Below, one piece after another: positions 1-9,628 of a DNA stretch of 64,000 nt. The DNA lies in NCBI RefSeq assembly GCF_001427285.1, contig NZ_LMFV01000008.1:1-64000 (forward strand), written 5' to 3'. Position 1 is the first letter of the stretch. The number at the start of each line of letters is the position of its first letter. This DNA comes from Mesorhizobium sp. Root552. GTDB lineage: Bacteria; Pseudomonadota; Alphaproteobacteria; Rhizobiales; Rhizobiaceae. A model generated the notes under the pieces. It saw nothing but the letters and a program-made list of their open reading frames with translations, did no database searches and was not told the DNA's origin. Position numbers and translations under genes: made by a program.

Positions 1-676
1 GGCAAAGGTCAGTTCTTTGACAATGGCCAGACGGATGAGAATCCGGGCGTGGCAACCATAAAGCACGAACCTTGGCCAGCCGTCTGGCCATTCCTCGGGG
101 TCCCCGCCAGCGACGAGCGTAGCGAGCGAGCTTAACGGCGGGGCAAAGAGTCCCAGACGCGAAAGCGGGCGTGGCAACGAATAAGCATACACATCTCTTC
201 GTCATCCTAGGGCGGAGCAGGCCGAAGGCCGTTGCGCAGACCCTAGGATCAATGCCGTGATCAAGACGCAGCGCGCAAAAGGCGCAAAAGAAAGCTCCTC
301 ATCCCGAGCCACCCCTTACAACGTGACCCTCACGGCATGGATCCTCGGGATCAAGACGCAGCGCGCAAAAGGCGCAAAAGAAAGCTCCTCATCCCGAGCC
401 ACCCCTTACAACGTGACCCTCACGGCATGGATCCTCGGGTCGCGCCTTTCGCTACGCTCTGGCTTGCCCGAGGATGACGAAAGAAGAAGAACCTCCCACG
501 AGAAGAAGCGAGCCATCCCCACCGCGTCATCCCGGAAGCGAGCCCAGCGAAGTGACGGCGATGCTGTCCGGGATCCATTCCGTGACTTTGCGGAATTATT
601 CTGGGCGGGCAGTGCGCAAGCGAGGCGGAAAACGCCCGGACGCAAACGCAAGCCTGGCAACGAATATGTGCTGGCC
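1..676. repeat. Gene-free mosaic of intergenic repeats
   Basis: No convincing gene is present. The stretch holds an inverted repeat with 13-base arms (22-34 and 80-92), a direct repeat of the form gggcgtggcaac..ataa.gca at 45-65 and 167-187, a palindrome built on atcctaggg/ccctaggat (about 205-249), a 90-bp tandem duplication (259-438) and another palindrome on atcccgga/tccgggat (about 527-575). Such arrays are typical of dispersed palindromic intergenic elements in Mesorhizobium-like genomes. The open frames through it translate the repeats themselves and look non-coding. Confidence 0.75.
259..438. repeat. 90-bp perfect tandem duplication (two copies)
   Basis: The block beginning gatcaagacgcagcgcgcaa is present twice head to tail, at 259-348 and 349-438, with no difference that I can see. 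Each unit ends in the ggatcctcgg half of a larger palindromic element, so this looks like a recent duplication of one intergenic repeat unit. Confidence 0.9.
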
Positions 677-1144
677 TCAGCCCGCCTTGACCAGCACCGA
701 GTTCTCGAACTCGATGACCTTTGCGCCGGTCGAATCGAAGGCCTCGGCGAGGATGGTCAAAAGGTGCCAGCCCGGGCGTGATGCCAGCGGCCGATGGCCG
801 ATGCCTGTGCGTGTGAAGTTTATCGTTTCACCGGAATAGACCGGCTTTAGCCATTTGAGGTTCTTGAGGCCGGGCGAGGGGCCAAACTCCGGCGTCGGTC
901 CGGTGCCTGTCCATCTGGTGTCCGCCGAGGTGATCTGGGAGAGGTTGTATTTCATCCACATCGCCGCTGTGTGCCAGCCGGAGGCGCACAGCCCGCCGAG
1001 CACGCTCTTCTTCGCCGCCTCTTCATCGAGGTGGAAGGGCTGAGGATCGTATTTGGCGGCGAATGCCTTGATCTCGTCCGGTCTGAACGTATGCGATCCA
1101 AGCTGGACCGTTTTTCCGATGCCGAGAAATTCATCGAGCGTCAT
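677..1144 (-). CDS. MaoC-family (R)-hydratase
   Basis: A 155-residue single hot-dog domain protein of the MaoC/(R)-specific enoyl-CoA hydratase family. The family hydration motif is visible as YDPQPFHLDE (Asp33 and His38 as the expected catalytic pair), followed by the glycine-rich LGGLCASGWH segment. It is the second gene of a two-gene unit: its ATG shares one base with the TGA of the upstream MaoC gene (TGATG), so translation is probably coupled and the two may form a heteromeric hydratase. The substrate cannot be told from sequence; fatty acyl-CoA or mesaconyl-type substrates are possible. Confidence 0.85.
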   Translation of the reverse strand: MTLDEFLGIGKTVQLGSHTFRPDEIKAFAAKYDPQPFHLDEEAAKKSVLGGLCASGWHTAAMWMKYNLSQITSADTRWTGTGPTPEFGPSPGLKNLKWLKPVYSGETINFTRTGIGHRPLASRPGWHLLTILAEAFDSTGAKVIEFENSVLVKAG

Positions 1145-1602
1145 CAGGCAGCCTCGCGCGTCAGGAACATTACGGAGTTCCGCAGTTCGAACACGGGTTC
1201 ACCGCGCTGGTTGAACAGTTCCGTCCTGATCGTCACGAGACCGACACTGGGACGAGATTTGGACAGCCGCTTGGACAGCACCGTGCATTTACCGGTGAGC
1301 GTGTCGTTGGCCAAAACCGGCGCCCGCCATTTGACCTCGTCTATGCCGGGCGATCCCTGTGAGGTCGAATCGATCAGGAAGGCGTCGCAGATCATGCGCA
1401 TGAAAATCGCGCAGGTGTGCCAGCCGGAAGCTGCCAATCCGCCGAGGATGCTGGCCTTGCCGGCTGCTTCGTCCAGATGCATGGGTTGCGCGTCGAATTC
1501 GGAGGCGAATTCGATGATTTCCTCAGCCGTTACCAGCTTGCTGCCGAGGTCGAGCGAGGCACCTTCGGCAAAATCCTCGTAGGCCCATTTCTTGGCGGTC
1601 AT
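1144..1602 (-). CDS. MaoC-family (R)-hydratase
   Basis: A 152-residue hot-dog fold protein and paralogue of the downstream gene, with the same motif layout: FDAQPMHLDE (Asp37, His42) and then LGGLAASGWH. Lengths and motifs suit the small MaoC dehydratases that act as dimers or as unequal pairs. It is the first gene of the pair and overlaps the next start by one base. No strong Shine-Dalgarno sequence is visible before the ATG at 1602. It would hydrate trans-2-enoyl-CoA type thioesters; the pathway is unknown. Confidence 0.85.
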   Translation of the reverse strand: MTAKKWAYEDFAEGASLDLGSKLVTAEEIIEFASEFDAQPMHLDEAAGKASILGGLAASGWHTCAIFMRMICDAFLIDSTSQGSPGIDEVKWRAPVLANDTLTGKCTVLSKRLSKSRPSVGLVTIRTELFNQRGEPVFELRNSVMFLTREAA

Positions 1603-1756
1603 GGAATAGAATCTCGTTCAAACCCGTACAACCACCATGAACTGGCCGGGGAACGCATTCAAGAACGAGAGCGCCGCTTTTGCTATGCCACTTTCGTCAG
1701 TGCCGGCGGGACGCCGATGGCGGGCAGCACTTGGCCGCCCGCCGCTCATGCCCTCG

Positions 1757-3091
1757 TTACCGGGTGTTCGGAAGCACCTGGTGAAGAACGATGGCCCATA
1801 CCGCGCCGAAGGCGATCGACGAGCCCAATATGTACTGCACGAAGTCGGGCAGCGTTTTCACGAAGTCCGGCGGAGCAAGGGTCGCAAACAGCGCCATCAG
1901 GATCGGCAGGCCGATGACGAGCATGTTGCGTTCGTTCAGGACGGTGGAGCGCACGACGCGGAAGCCGTTCATGGCGATCACCACGCACAGCACCCCGAAC
2001 ACGCCGCCGATGACGGGGCCGGGGATCGATGCGATGATTGCCGAGAGCTTGCCGATCAGGCCGAAGACGACGAGGAAAATGCCGGCCGCGGCAAAGGCGA
2101 CGCGGCTTGCGATGCCGGTGATGGCGATGATGCCCGCATTGGAGGAATAGCTGGTGACGGGCGTGCTGCAGAGCAGGGCGCTGACGAGGCAGCCAATGCC
2201 TTCGCCGGTTGCGCCACGGTCAAGCTGCTCATCCGAAAGCGGCTTGTCGATCACCGCGCCAATTGCGAACCAGGTGCCTGTCGTTTCGGCCAGCACCACG
2301 ATGTAGACGATCAGCATGGTGAGCGCAGCCGGCAGAGAGAAGGTCACGTCGAGGTTCAGGAACGCAATTCTCGGCAGCGAAAACCACGTCGCATCGCCCA
2401 CCGCCGCGAAGCTCAACTGCCCCATGAAGGCTGCGACGACGCAGCCGGCGGCAAGGGCGATGATGACGGAGAGCAGGCGCAGCCACGTGCCCTTCGCGCC
2501 GAGCGCCATGCCGGTCAGCATGCAGCCGACCAGTAGTGCGGCCGAGATGAAGGCGAGCACAATATTGCCGCCGACGGTCGCGTTGCCGTGGACGGCGAAT
2601 ACGCTCTCCTTCAAGGCGACGGGCATCAAGGCGACGCCGACCACGATGATGATCGCTCCGCCGACGATGGGCGGCACGAAGCGGGCGACGAGGCGGTGGA
2701 ATATCTTGGTTGGCGAGCCGAGCAGCATCACCAGTATTGCGCCGGGAATGAGTGCGCCTACCACTGCGGAAAGACCGGCGATGCCGCCGCCCGCGGCGAA
2801 CGCAATCGCCAGCACGGCTCCGATCGGCACGAAGGACGGACCCTGCACGATCGGCATGCGCATGAAGAGTTGCGACTGGATCAGGGTCGCGATACCGGCG
2901 GCGACGAAAGCGGACTGGATGAAGGATGCGGCGTCGCTGACGCTGAACGCCAGTACGGACGCGATGATGAACGGCACGATGTAGACGTCCATCGCCAGAA
3001 CGTGCTGAAGGCCGAGGACTGCGGCCTTGCCGGGCGGAAGCGGATCATCCGGCTGGCTGATCAGCGAAACTTCTGTCGCAGGTCGTTCCAT
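1757..3091 (-). CDS. NCS2-family purine permease (uric acid/xanthine type)
   Basis: About 444 residues, almost wholly hydrophobic, with some 12-14 predicted membrane segments. It matches the nucleobase:cation symporter-2 layout: an early QHVLAMD segment in TM1, the QGPSF motif, and a late ETTGTW segment in TM8, where NCS2 carriers place substrate-contact Glu/Gln residues. I chose the ATG at 3091 because a purine-rich AGAGGGGGA lies just before it; an upstream in-frame start at 3124 lacks this. It is divergent from the guanine deaminase gene across about 126 bp, so a purine substrate (xanthine, urate or guanine) is likely. Confidence 0.88.
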   Translation of the reverse strand: MERPATEVSLISQPDDPLPPGKAAVLGLQHVLAMDVYIVPFIIASVLAFSVSDAASFIQSAFVAAGIATLIQSQLFMRMPIVQGPSFVPIGAVLAIAFAAGGGIAGLSAVVGALIPGAILVMLLGSPTKIFHRLVARFVPPIVGGAIIIVVGVALMPVALKESVFAVHGNATVGGNIVLAFISAALLVGCMLTGMALGAKGTWLRLLSVIIALAAGCVVAAFMGQLSFAAVGDATWFSLPRIAFLNLDVTFSLPAALTMLIVYIVVLAETTGTWFAIGAVIDKPLSDEQLDRGATGEGIGCLVSALLCSTPVTSYSSNAGIIAITGIASRVAFAAAGIFLVVFGLIGKLSAIIASIPGPVIGGVFGVLCVVIAMNGFRVVRSTVLNERNMLVIGLPILMALFATLAPPDFVKTLPDFVQYILGSSIAFGAVWAIVLHQVLPNTR

Positions 3092-3217
3092 TTGGTCCCC
3101 CTCTATGAATTGAACAACAATCATGTGATCAGTCGCTGCGGATGAACAGGTGCCTTCGCACTTGCCACCGGATTTTTTTGCAACCCGCCACGCCTGGGAT
3201 CAAACGGACCGAAGAAG
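3092..3217. promoter_or_regulatory. Divergent promoter region, permease / guanine deaminase
   Basis: Both flanking genes read outwards from this 126-bp gap, so it must hold both promoters. A run of seven T at about 3174-3180 precedes the guaD ribosome binding site (gaagaag before 3218). No clear operator palindrome is visible. Confidence 0.5.
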
Positions 3218-4579
3218 ATGAAAGAGCCTTTCCTACTCGCAGGAACCGCCTTCCATACGCCGCAGTGCGGAACGTTGGAGATTCTCGAGGATCATCTTTT
3301 CATCATTGACGGCGATGGTCGCATCGCCGAAATCCTGCCGCCCCACCATCCCGCGTTTGAAGCAAGAAAATCCGCTGCCCGGTTGGCAGGGAAGCTGACG
3401 GAGCTTGGCGCCGGTCAGTATCTTCTGCCGGGGCTGGTCGACCTGCACATCCATGCGCCGCAATGGCCACAACTGGGCAAGGCTCTCGATGTTCCGCTCG
3501 AGGTGTGGCTGCAGAAGTACACCTTCCCTCTGGAAGCGAAGTACTCCGATCTGGAATTCGCGCGTGAGACCTATTCCGATCTGGTCGACGGCCTGCTGGC
3601 GAACGGTACGACCACCGCACTCTATTTCGCCACGGTGCACACGCCGGCAACGCTGGCCTTGGCCGAGATATGCCTGGCCAAGGGCCAAAGGGCGCTGGTC
3701 GGCAAGGTGGTGATGGACGATCCCGATCAGTGTCCGCCCTATTACCGCGACGCCGATGCGGCAAATGCGGTGGCCGACACCAGGCGCTTCATCGAAGCGG
3801 TCAGAGAGATGGATCAGGGCGAAAGGCCGCTCGTCCAGCCGGTCATCACCCCGCGCTTCATTCCAAGCTGCACCGACGCCGCCTTGCAGGGGTTGGGAGA
3901 ACTGGCGAGCCACTACGGCTGCCATGTCCAGACGCACTGCTCGGAAAGCGACTGGGAGAAGAATTTCGTCGAGGAGCGCTTCGGCAAGAGCGACACCGCC
4001 TGTCTCGACGGTTTCGACCTGCTCACCCGGCGCACCGTACTGGCGCATTCGAACTTCATCGACGAACAGGATATGGATCTCATTCAGGCAAAGGGCGCCG
4101 CCGTTGCCCATTGCCCGCTTTCCAATTTCTATTTTGCCAATGCAGTCTTCCCGCTCCGGGCCGCTCTGGATCGGCATATGCATGTCGGGCTGGGGACGGA
4201 TGTTTCCGGTGGCTACAGCCCTTCGCTCTTTGATGGCTGCCGTCATGCGCTTTCAGCCTCGAAGGCTTTGCATGGTGGCGTTGATGCCGACCTTCCGCCG
4301 CAGGAGCGAGGTGCGTGAGGACGAGCCATCACGCACAAGGAGGCATTCTGGCTGGCAACTGCGGGAGGAGCGCAGGCGCTCGATATCCCGACCGGCAGCT
4401 TCCGTGCCGGTCATGAATTCGATGCGCTCGTCATCGATGCCGCGGCGGCATCTTCAAACATCCGCACATACCCGAAGTACGACGCGCTGGAAGACGTGTT
4501 CCAGAAGATCGTTCTGAACGCGACCCGGGCAAACATCGCCACGGTGTGGGTAAGCGGCCGAAAGGTAGCCGGCCACTAG
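3218..4579 (+). pseudogene. guaD: Guanine deaminase, interrupted by an in-frame TGA
   Basis: An amidohydrolase-superfamily guanine deaminase, which converts guanine to xanthine and ammonia. Visible motifs are the HIHAPQ metal-binding motif (His77, His79), a THCSE segment, AHCPLSN and GTDVSGG with the last metal-binding Asp. The frame stops at a TGA (4316-4318, codon 367), but the same frame then continues without a gap for 86 codons with typical guaD C-terminal sequence (HKEAFWLATAGG, FDALVID, ANIATVW) to a TAG at 4577-4579. Total length of about 453 codons is normal for the family. A CGA-to-TGA change would explain it. It is either a real nonsense mutation or a sequencing error; the truncated product loses the end of the barrel and the terminal beta-sandwich strands. 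Confidence 0.85.
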
Positions 4580-4607
4580 AGTAGCGTCGCTTTCGGTGGT
4601 CCGGCGA

Positions 4608-5711
4608 TCAGGTGTTGAACTTGAACAGCATCACATCGCCGTCCTGTACGACATACTCCTTGCCTTCGTCGCGGGCCTTGCCCGCTTCCTTTGCGGCAAC
4701 TTCGCCGCCAAGCGTGACGTAGTCGTCGTAGGCGATAGTTTGAGCCCTGATGAACCCGCGTTCGAAATCGGTGTGGATGACGCCCGCCGCCTGCGGGGCC
4801 TTGGTCCCGCGCGAGATCGTCCAGGCACGCGTTTCCTTCGGACCTGCGGTGAAATAGGTGATCAGGTGCAGCAAATCGTAGCCGGCACGGATCAGCTTAT
4901 CGAGGCCCGGCTCCTCCAACCCCATCGACGCTAGGAATTCTCGCTCCTCATCATCGGGAAGCTGCGCCACTTCAGCCTCGATCGCTGCCGAGATGACCAC
5001 GGTTTTCGCGCCTTGCGCCTCGGCCATCTTCTCAACGGCGCGGGTATGTTCATTGCCGGTCGCGGCGTCTGACTCCGCGACGTTGCACACATAGAGAACC
5101 GGATGCGAGGTGAGCAGGTTCAGACCCCTCAGGATGGTCAGGTCCTCCGCTGCGATCCCGTTCAGCATCACGCGGGTCGGCTTGCCGTCCTGCAGCAGCG
5201 TCAGCGCTTTTTCCATAAGCGGCAGGATGGTCGTCGCTTCCTTGTCCTTGCTGCTTGCGCGCTTGCGGATCTGGACGATGCGGCGCTCGATGCTGTCGAG
5301 ATCGGCCAGCATCAACTCGGTCTCCACCGTCTCGGCGTCCGCAACCGGGTCGATACGGCCCTCGACATGGGTGATGTCGTCGTCCTCGAAGCAACGCAGC
5401 ACATGCACGATGGCATCGACCTCGCGGATGTTGGCGAGAAACTGGTTGCCCAGCCCTTCGCCCTTGGAAGCGCCGCGAACCAGACCGGCGATGTCGACGA
5501 AGGAAATGCGTGTGGGGATGATTTCCTTGGACTTGGCAACCTCTGCGATCTTCTTCAGACGCGGATCAGGGACGGCAACTTCGCCCGTGTTCGGCTCGAT
5601 GGTGCAGAACGGATAGTTGGCAGCCTGGGCGGCCGCCGTCCGGGTAAGCGCGTTGAACAGCGTCGATTTGCCGACATTGGGCAGGCCGACAATACCGCAT
5701 TTGAAGCCCAT
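4608..5711 (-). CDS. ychF: Redox-regulated ATPase YchF (Obg family)
   Basis: A 367-residue P-loop protein of the Obg/YchF group. The N-terminus carries the Walker A motif GLPNVGKST, followed by switch segments, and the C-terminus carries the TGS domain region ending in QDGDVMLFKFNT, which is characteristic of YchF. Members hydrolyse ATP rather than GTP, associate with ribosomes and affect stress responses. The gene is third in the rplY-pth-ychF series on this strand, a common alphaproteobacterial order. Confidence 0.95.
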   Translation of the reverse strand: MGFKCGIVGLPNVGKSTLFNALTRTAAAQAANYPFCTIEPNTGEVAVPDPRLKKIAEVAKSKEIIPTRISFVDIAGLVRGASKGEGLGNQFLANIREVDAIVHVLRCFEDDDITHVEGRIDPVADAETVETELMLADLDSIERRIVQIRKRASSKDKEATTILPLMEKALTLLQDGKPTRVMLNGIAAEDLTILRGLNLLTSHPVLYVCNVAESDAATGNEHTRAVEKMAEAQGAKTVVISAAIEAEVAQLPDDEEREFLASMGLEEPGLDKLIRAGYDLLHLITYFTAGPKETRAWTISRGTKAPQAAGVIHTDFERGFIRAQTIAYDDYVTLGGEVAAKEAGKARDEGKEYVVQDGDVMLFKFNT

Positions 5712-5795
5712 GATTTATCAAGTCCTGTCGATCTTCGGGGGTTGCCCACGGCTATGGGCGAAAGGCCTGACGATCGTCAAGCCCCGGCGGGCCAG

Positions 5796-6530
5796 CTATT
5801 CCTTGTTGCCGAACAGCTTCTTCAACATTGCTGCCATCGGCCCCGTTTCGGGGATTTTCATGGCAGGCCCTTGCTGGCGAGCCTGGCGGATGTGGCTTTG
5901 CTGCGGCTTGGGGGTCGCTTTCTTCGGCGAAGGCGTGTCGTCCTCTCCGGTTGGCTGGAGCTTGTCCCGCAAAGTCAAGGTAATGCGGTTCATGAAGGAA
6001 TTGTCGTCGCCCTTGGCAATCAAGTCTGCATTGTCTGCAACCGACTGGATCAGGACGTCCAGCCATTCCTGGTCGCCCTTGGAGAAATCACCAAGGACAT
6101 GCCCGTGCACCATTTCCCTTGCGCCCGGATGACCGACGCCGATGCGCACGCGTCGATAGTCCTTGCCGATATGCTGGTCGAGCGAACGGATGCCGTTGTG
6201 GCCGCCTGCGCCGCCCCCCACCTTGACCCGCACCTTGCCCGCGGCAAGGTCGATCTCGTCGTAGAATATGGTAACCGCGGACGGCTCAAGCTTATAAAAG
6301 CGAAGAGCTTCACCTACTGCTTGGCCGGAAAGGTTCATGAAGGTCTGGGGCTTGATCAGCAGCACCTTCTTGCCGCCGAGCTTGCCTTCGGCGATCTCGG
6401 CTTGGAACTTGCGCGACCAAGGAGAAAACGAATGGCGGCGGGCTATCGCGTCCGCCGCCATGAAGCCGACATTGTGCCGGTTGTTCGCATATTTCGCACC
6501 CGGATTGCCGAGGCCTGCAAAAAGCAGCAT
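5796..6530 (-). CDS. pth: Peptidyl-tRNA hydrolase
   Basis: The enzyme recycles peptidyl-tRNA released from stalled ribosomes. The start GLGNPG and the NRHNVGF motif (His19 as catalytic base) are plain, as are the later GGGAGGHNG and RVRIGVGHP segments. At 244 residues it is some 50 longer than the E. coli protein; the excess is a Lys/Pro/Gln-rich C-terminal tail ([13 protein letters not shown]) common in Rhizobiales. It lies 25 bp downstream of rplY and 84 bp upstream of ychF, probably in one operon. Confidence 0.95.
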   Translation of the reverse strand: MLLFAGLGNPGAKYANNRHNVGFMAADAIARRHSFSPWSRKFQAEIAEGKLGGKKVLLIKPQTFMNLSGQAVGEALRFYKLEPSAVTIFYDEIDLAAGKVRVKVGGGAGGHNGIRSLDQHIGKDYRRVRIGVGHPGAREMVHGHVLGDFSKGDQEWLDVLIQSVADNADLIAKGDDNSFMNRITLTLRDKLQPTGEDDTPSPKKATPKPQQSHIRQARQQGPAMKIPETGPMAAMLKKLFGNKE

Positions 6531-6555
6531 CGTCGTCTCTCCGGGTGGAAAGAGG

Positions 6556-7185
6556 TTACTTCTCTTCGGCAGCTGCAGGAGCAGCAGCGTCGGTCGCGCC
6601 TTCGGCTTCCTGCTTGGCTGCGGCTGTTCCAGCGATGGTCGCGATGGTGAAGTCGCGATCGGAAATCACAGCCTTGATGCCGGCCGGCAGCTTGACCGCA
6701 GAGATATGGATCGAATCGCCGATGTCGGCGCCGTCGAGATCCACCGTAATGAAGTCGGGGATCGCATTGGCGGGGCAGTGGAACTCGACTTCGTGGCGCA
6801 CGACATTGAGCGTGCCGCCGCGCTTGATGCCCGGTGACTTTTCTTCGTTGATGAAGTGAACCGGAACGTTGACGGTCACCTGGGTGTCCTTGCCGACGCG
6901 CAGGAAGTCGACGTGCATGGGGAAGTCCTTGACCGGATCAAGCTGATAGTCCTTGGGCAGGACCTGAATCTTCTTGCCGTCAACGGCGATGGTTGCGACC
7001 GTCGTCAGGAAGCCGCCGCCATGGATCTTGTAGAAGATTTCCTTGTAGGGCAGCGTGATAGCCAGGGGAGGCTGCTTGTCGCCATAGATGACTGCTGGCA
7101 CTTTACCGTTACGGCGAACTGCACGGGCGGACCCCTTACCGACCTGTTCGCGCGCTTCGGCCTTGAGCTCGTATGTGTTGCTCAT
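6556..7185 (-). CDS. rplY: 50S ribosomal protein L25/general stress protein Ctc
   Basis: A 209-residue two-domain L25 of the TL5/Ctc type: an N-terminal 5S rRNA-binding domain beginning [17 protein letters not shown], a C-terminal beta domain, and an Ala/Glu-rich tail. I placed the start at 7185, where ATG follows gcgaaaggaaatgcc with a good AGGAAA site; an in-frame extension to 7338 shows no ribosome site and is not conserved in character. It heads the rplY-pth-ychF group. Confidence 0.95.
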   Translation of the reverse strand: MSNTYELKAEAREQVGKGSARAVRRNGKVPAVIYGDKQPPLAITLPYKEIFYKIHGGGFLTTVATIAVDGKKIQVLPKDYQLDPVKDFPMHVDFLRVGKDTQVTVNVPVHFINEEKSPGIKRGGTLNVVRHEVEFHCPANAIPDFITVDLDGADIGDSIHISAVKLPAGIKAVISDRDFTIATIAGTAAAKQEAEGATDAAAPAAAEEK

Positions 7186-7401
7186 GGCATTTCCTTTCGC
7201 GTTGTATGGAGCGTTCGCGGCAGGCAAAGCCAGGCCGTAAACGTTGAAGGTTGCCACAGCGATGCATGATGGCCTGAGAACCGGTATCCGCTTTCGGGGA
7301 TCATGCAGGAAGGCAGCCTTCCGCCGTGTTGCCTCCAAGGGTGTCTACACGGGTGGCGGCTCTATAGCGGAAGGGGGCGGGCAGCGCAAGGCTTGGTGGC
7401 C

Positions 7402-8634
7402 TTACGCCTTGGTTTTGCTCGCTTGCTTCATGTTGGGCAGGAAGATCGTCAGCAGCCCAAGGAGCGGCAAGTAGGAGCAAATGCGGTACACGTAATCGAT
7501 GCCCTTCACGTCGGCAACAATGCCGAGCAAAGCGGCAGCGATGCCGCCCATGCCAAAGGCGAAACCGAAGAACACGCCGGCAATCATGCCGACGCGGCCG
7601 GGAACCAGTTCCTGGGCAAACACCACGATGTTGGAGAACGCCGACGACAGGATGAGGCCGATAATGATGGTCAGGACAATCGTCCATTCCAGATTGGCGT
7701 AGGGTAGGGCCAAGGTGAACGGCAACACGCCGACGATCGAGAACCAGATCATGGCTTTCTGGCCGAAGCGGTCGCCGAACGGTCCCCCAAGCAAAATACC
7801 GAGTGCCGAAGCGCCGAGGAACGCAAACAGCAGCACCTGAGACATCTGTACCGAAACACCGAATTTTTCGATGACGTAGAAGGTATAGTAGCTCGAGATG
7901 CTGGCCATGTAGGCGTTCTTGGACAGCACCAGCAGGGTCAGGATTGCCAGTGCCCAAGCGACGCGGTTCCGCGAGAAAGGCGAGACGAAGGGCGCTGCCT
8001 TGCGGGCGGCCTGCGTGGCGCGGAAGCGGATGTACCAACCTCCAACCTGATAGAGAACGATGATGCCGATCAGGGAGCCGATGGCAAACCAGGCGATGCT
8101 CGATTGGCCGAAGGGAACGACGATGAAAGCGGCAAGCAATGGGCCGATCGATTGACCGGCGTTGCCGCCGACCTGAAACAGGGATTGGGCAAGGCCGTGC
8201 CGTCCACCTGAGGCGAGGCGAGCGATGCGCGAAGATTCAGGGTGGAACACGGCCGAGCCGATGCCGATCAGCGAAGCGCCGATCAGCAAAAGCCAATAGT
8301 GACCGGCATAGGCGAGCACAATCAGCCCCACAAGCGAAGACGCCATGCCGACCGGTAGCGAGTAGGGCATTGGCCGCTTGTCGGTGACGAAGCCCACAAC
8401 TGGCTGCAGCAATGATGCCGTTACCTGGAAGGTGAAGGTGAGCAAGCCGATCTGCCAGAAATCGAGACCGTAATTGTCTTTGAGCAACGGGTAGATGGCC
8501 GATAGCAGCGACTGCATTATGTCGTTGATGCCGTGGCAAAAGCTTACGGCGAGGATGACCGTGAAGGCCGTAGTCGTCGCGGTCGTGGTGGTGCCATCAG
8601 CTGTCGCTGTCGTGTCGGTCAAGGAAGGCTCCAT
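7402..8634 (-). CDS. MFS transporter, fosmidomycin-resistance (Fsr) type
   Basis: About 410 residues with 12 likely membrane segments. The early HGINDIMQSLLSAIYPLLK and the later FHPESSRIARLASGGRHGLAQ stretches are hallmarks of the Fsr branch of the major facilitator superfamily, whose E. coli member exports fosmidomycin. I took the ATG at 8634; a TTG at 8712 would lengthen it but would run into the divergent AraC gene. The natural substrate is unknown. The divergent AraC regulator next door probably controls it. Confidence 0.85.
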   Translation of the reverse strand: MEPSLTDTTATADGTTTTATTTAFTVILAVSFCHGINDIMQSLLSAIYPLLKDNYGLDFWQIGLLTFTFQVTASLLQPVVGFVTDKRPMPYSLPVGMASSLVGLIVLAYAGHYWLLLIGASLIGIGSAVFHPESSRIARLASGGRHGLAQSLFQVGGNAGQSIGPLLAAFIVVPFGQSSIAWFAIGSLIGIIVLYQVGGWYIRFRATQAARKAAPFVSPFSRNRVAWALAILTLLVLSKNAYMASISSYYTFYVIEKFGVSVQMSQVLLFAFLGASALGILLGGPFGDRFGQKAMIWFSIVGVLPFTLALPYANLEWTIVLTIIIGLILSSAFSNIVVFAQELVPGRVGMIAGVFFGFAFGMGGIAAALLGIVADVKGIDYVYRICSYLPLLGLLTIFLPNMKQASKTKA

Positions 8635-8737
8635 GAGGCTTGCAGGCGGTCCTGCGATGTCACGCAGCTTATAGTCCGGTTGCGGTGCGACTTCTTTCGT
8701 GGTTTGGTCCAAATATTACGCAAGTGGGCCAACGCTA

Positions 8738-9583
8738 ATGGTAATCAAAGTTTCCCGTCTGGAAGCACCGGTCACGGATCTCTTTACCTTGCATCGGTCA
8801 CGCCTGGATTGGCTGGAGAGAACCAGCGGGCCGATCATTGCGCTGCCGTCGGAATACCCCGACGGCTACCGGGTGCCGGAGCATCAGCATAGCCGCAGCC
8901 AGTTGCTGCACGCCTTGACGGGGGTGGTGCTGGTGAAGACTGACTATGGCCGCTGGATGGTTCCGCCCGACCATGCCATGTGGATCCCGGCAGGCATCGA
9001 GCATGCGGTGGAGATGCTGGGCGATGTGAGCATGCGCTCAGTCTATGTTACGCCTGATGCAATCGAGGGGTTGCCGGGCAGCCTTCGCGTCGTGGCTGTC
9101 AGCGACCTTATGCGCAGCTTGATTGTCGAGGCCGTCACCTTGCCGCCTGAACCGCAACTTGCCGGTCGTTCCGGCCTGGTCCTTAATCTTCTGCTTCATG
9201 AAATTCCGAACCTGCCGGAGAAACCTCTCGGCCTGCCATTTCCTAGCGACAACAGGATTGCCGCACTTTGCCGGCGGTTCGTCGCGGAGCCTTCGCCGCA
9301 TGCGACCATCGACGACTGGGCTGCACTGGTTGGCATGAGCCGGCGCTCCTTCACGCGGACGTTCCAGAAGCAGACGGGATTGTCCCTGTCGACCTGGCGT
9401 CAGCAAGCCCTCTTGTTCGCGGCTTTGCCGCGACTGACGGACGGGGAGCCGGTCACGCGAGTGGCGCTTGATCTCGGCTATGATAGCGTCCCGGCCTTCA
9501 CGACAATGTTCAAGCGGATGCTGGGCATTTCGCCGAGAGCTTATCTGCGAGGATCGCGAGATATCGAACGGACGGCCCGCTAG
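8738..9583 (+). CDS. AraC-family transcriptional regulator with cupin sensor domain
   Basis: About 281 residues: an N-terminal cupin-like effector domain (PEHQHSRSQLLHA, then MWIPAGIEHAVEM) and a C-terminal double helix-turn-helix (DDWAALVGMSRRSFTRTF and VALDLGYDSVPAFTTMFKR). The ATG at 8738 is preferred over a GTG at 8699 because the latter overlaps possible starts of the divergent transporter. The pair AraC/Fsr-type MFS is a common regulator-exporter arrangement. Confidence 0.88.
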   Translation: MVIKVSRLEAPVTDLFTLHRSRLDWLERTSGPIIALPSEYPDGYRVPEHQHSRSQLLHALTGVVLVKTDYGRWMVPPDHAMWIPAGIEHAVEMLGDVSMRSVYVTPDAIEGLPGSLRVVAVSDLMRSLIVEAVTLPPEPQLAGRSGLVLNLLLHEIPNLPEKPLGLPFPSDNRIAALCRRFVAEPSPHATIDDWAALVGMSRRSFTRTFQKQTGLSLSTWRQQALLFAALPRLTDGEPVTRVALDLGYDSVPAFTTMFKRMLGISPRAYLRGSRDIERTAR

Positions 9584-9628
9584 AGCCGATACGTTTGGTT
9601 TGCGTAATGATGCGTAGATGGCCTGTTC

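Noticed and set aside
257..839. Open frames of up to 174 codons in the repeat mosaic
   Set aside because: They translate the tandem repeat and its neighbours, have no ribosome site and resemble no protein.
4316..4318. Selenocysteine or programmed readthrough at the guaD TGA
   Set aside because: The codon does not align with a catalytic residue, no SECIS-like context or sel genes are visible, and the following base (G) is not a favoured readthrough context. A nonsense change or error is simpler.
5103..6650. 515-codon plus-strand frame opposite ychF/pth
   Set aside because: It lies antisense to two clear genes and has no recognisable domain.
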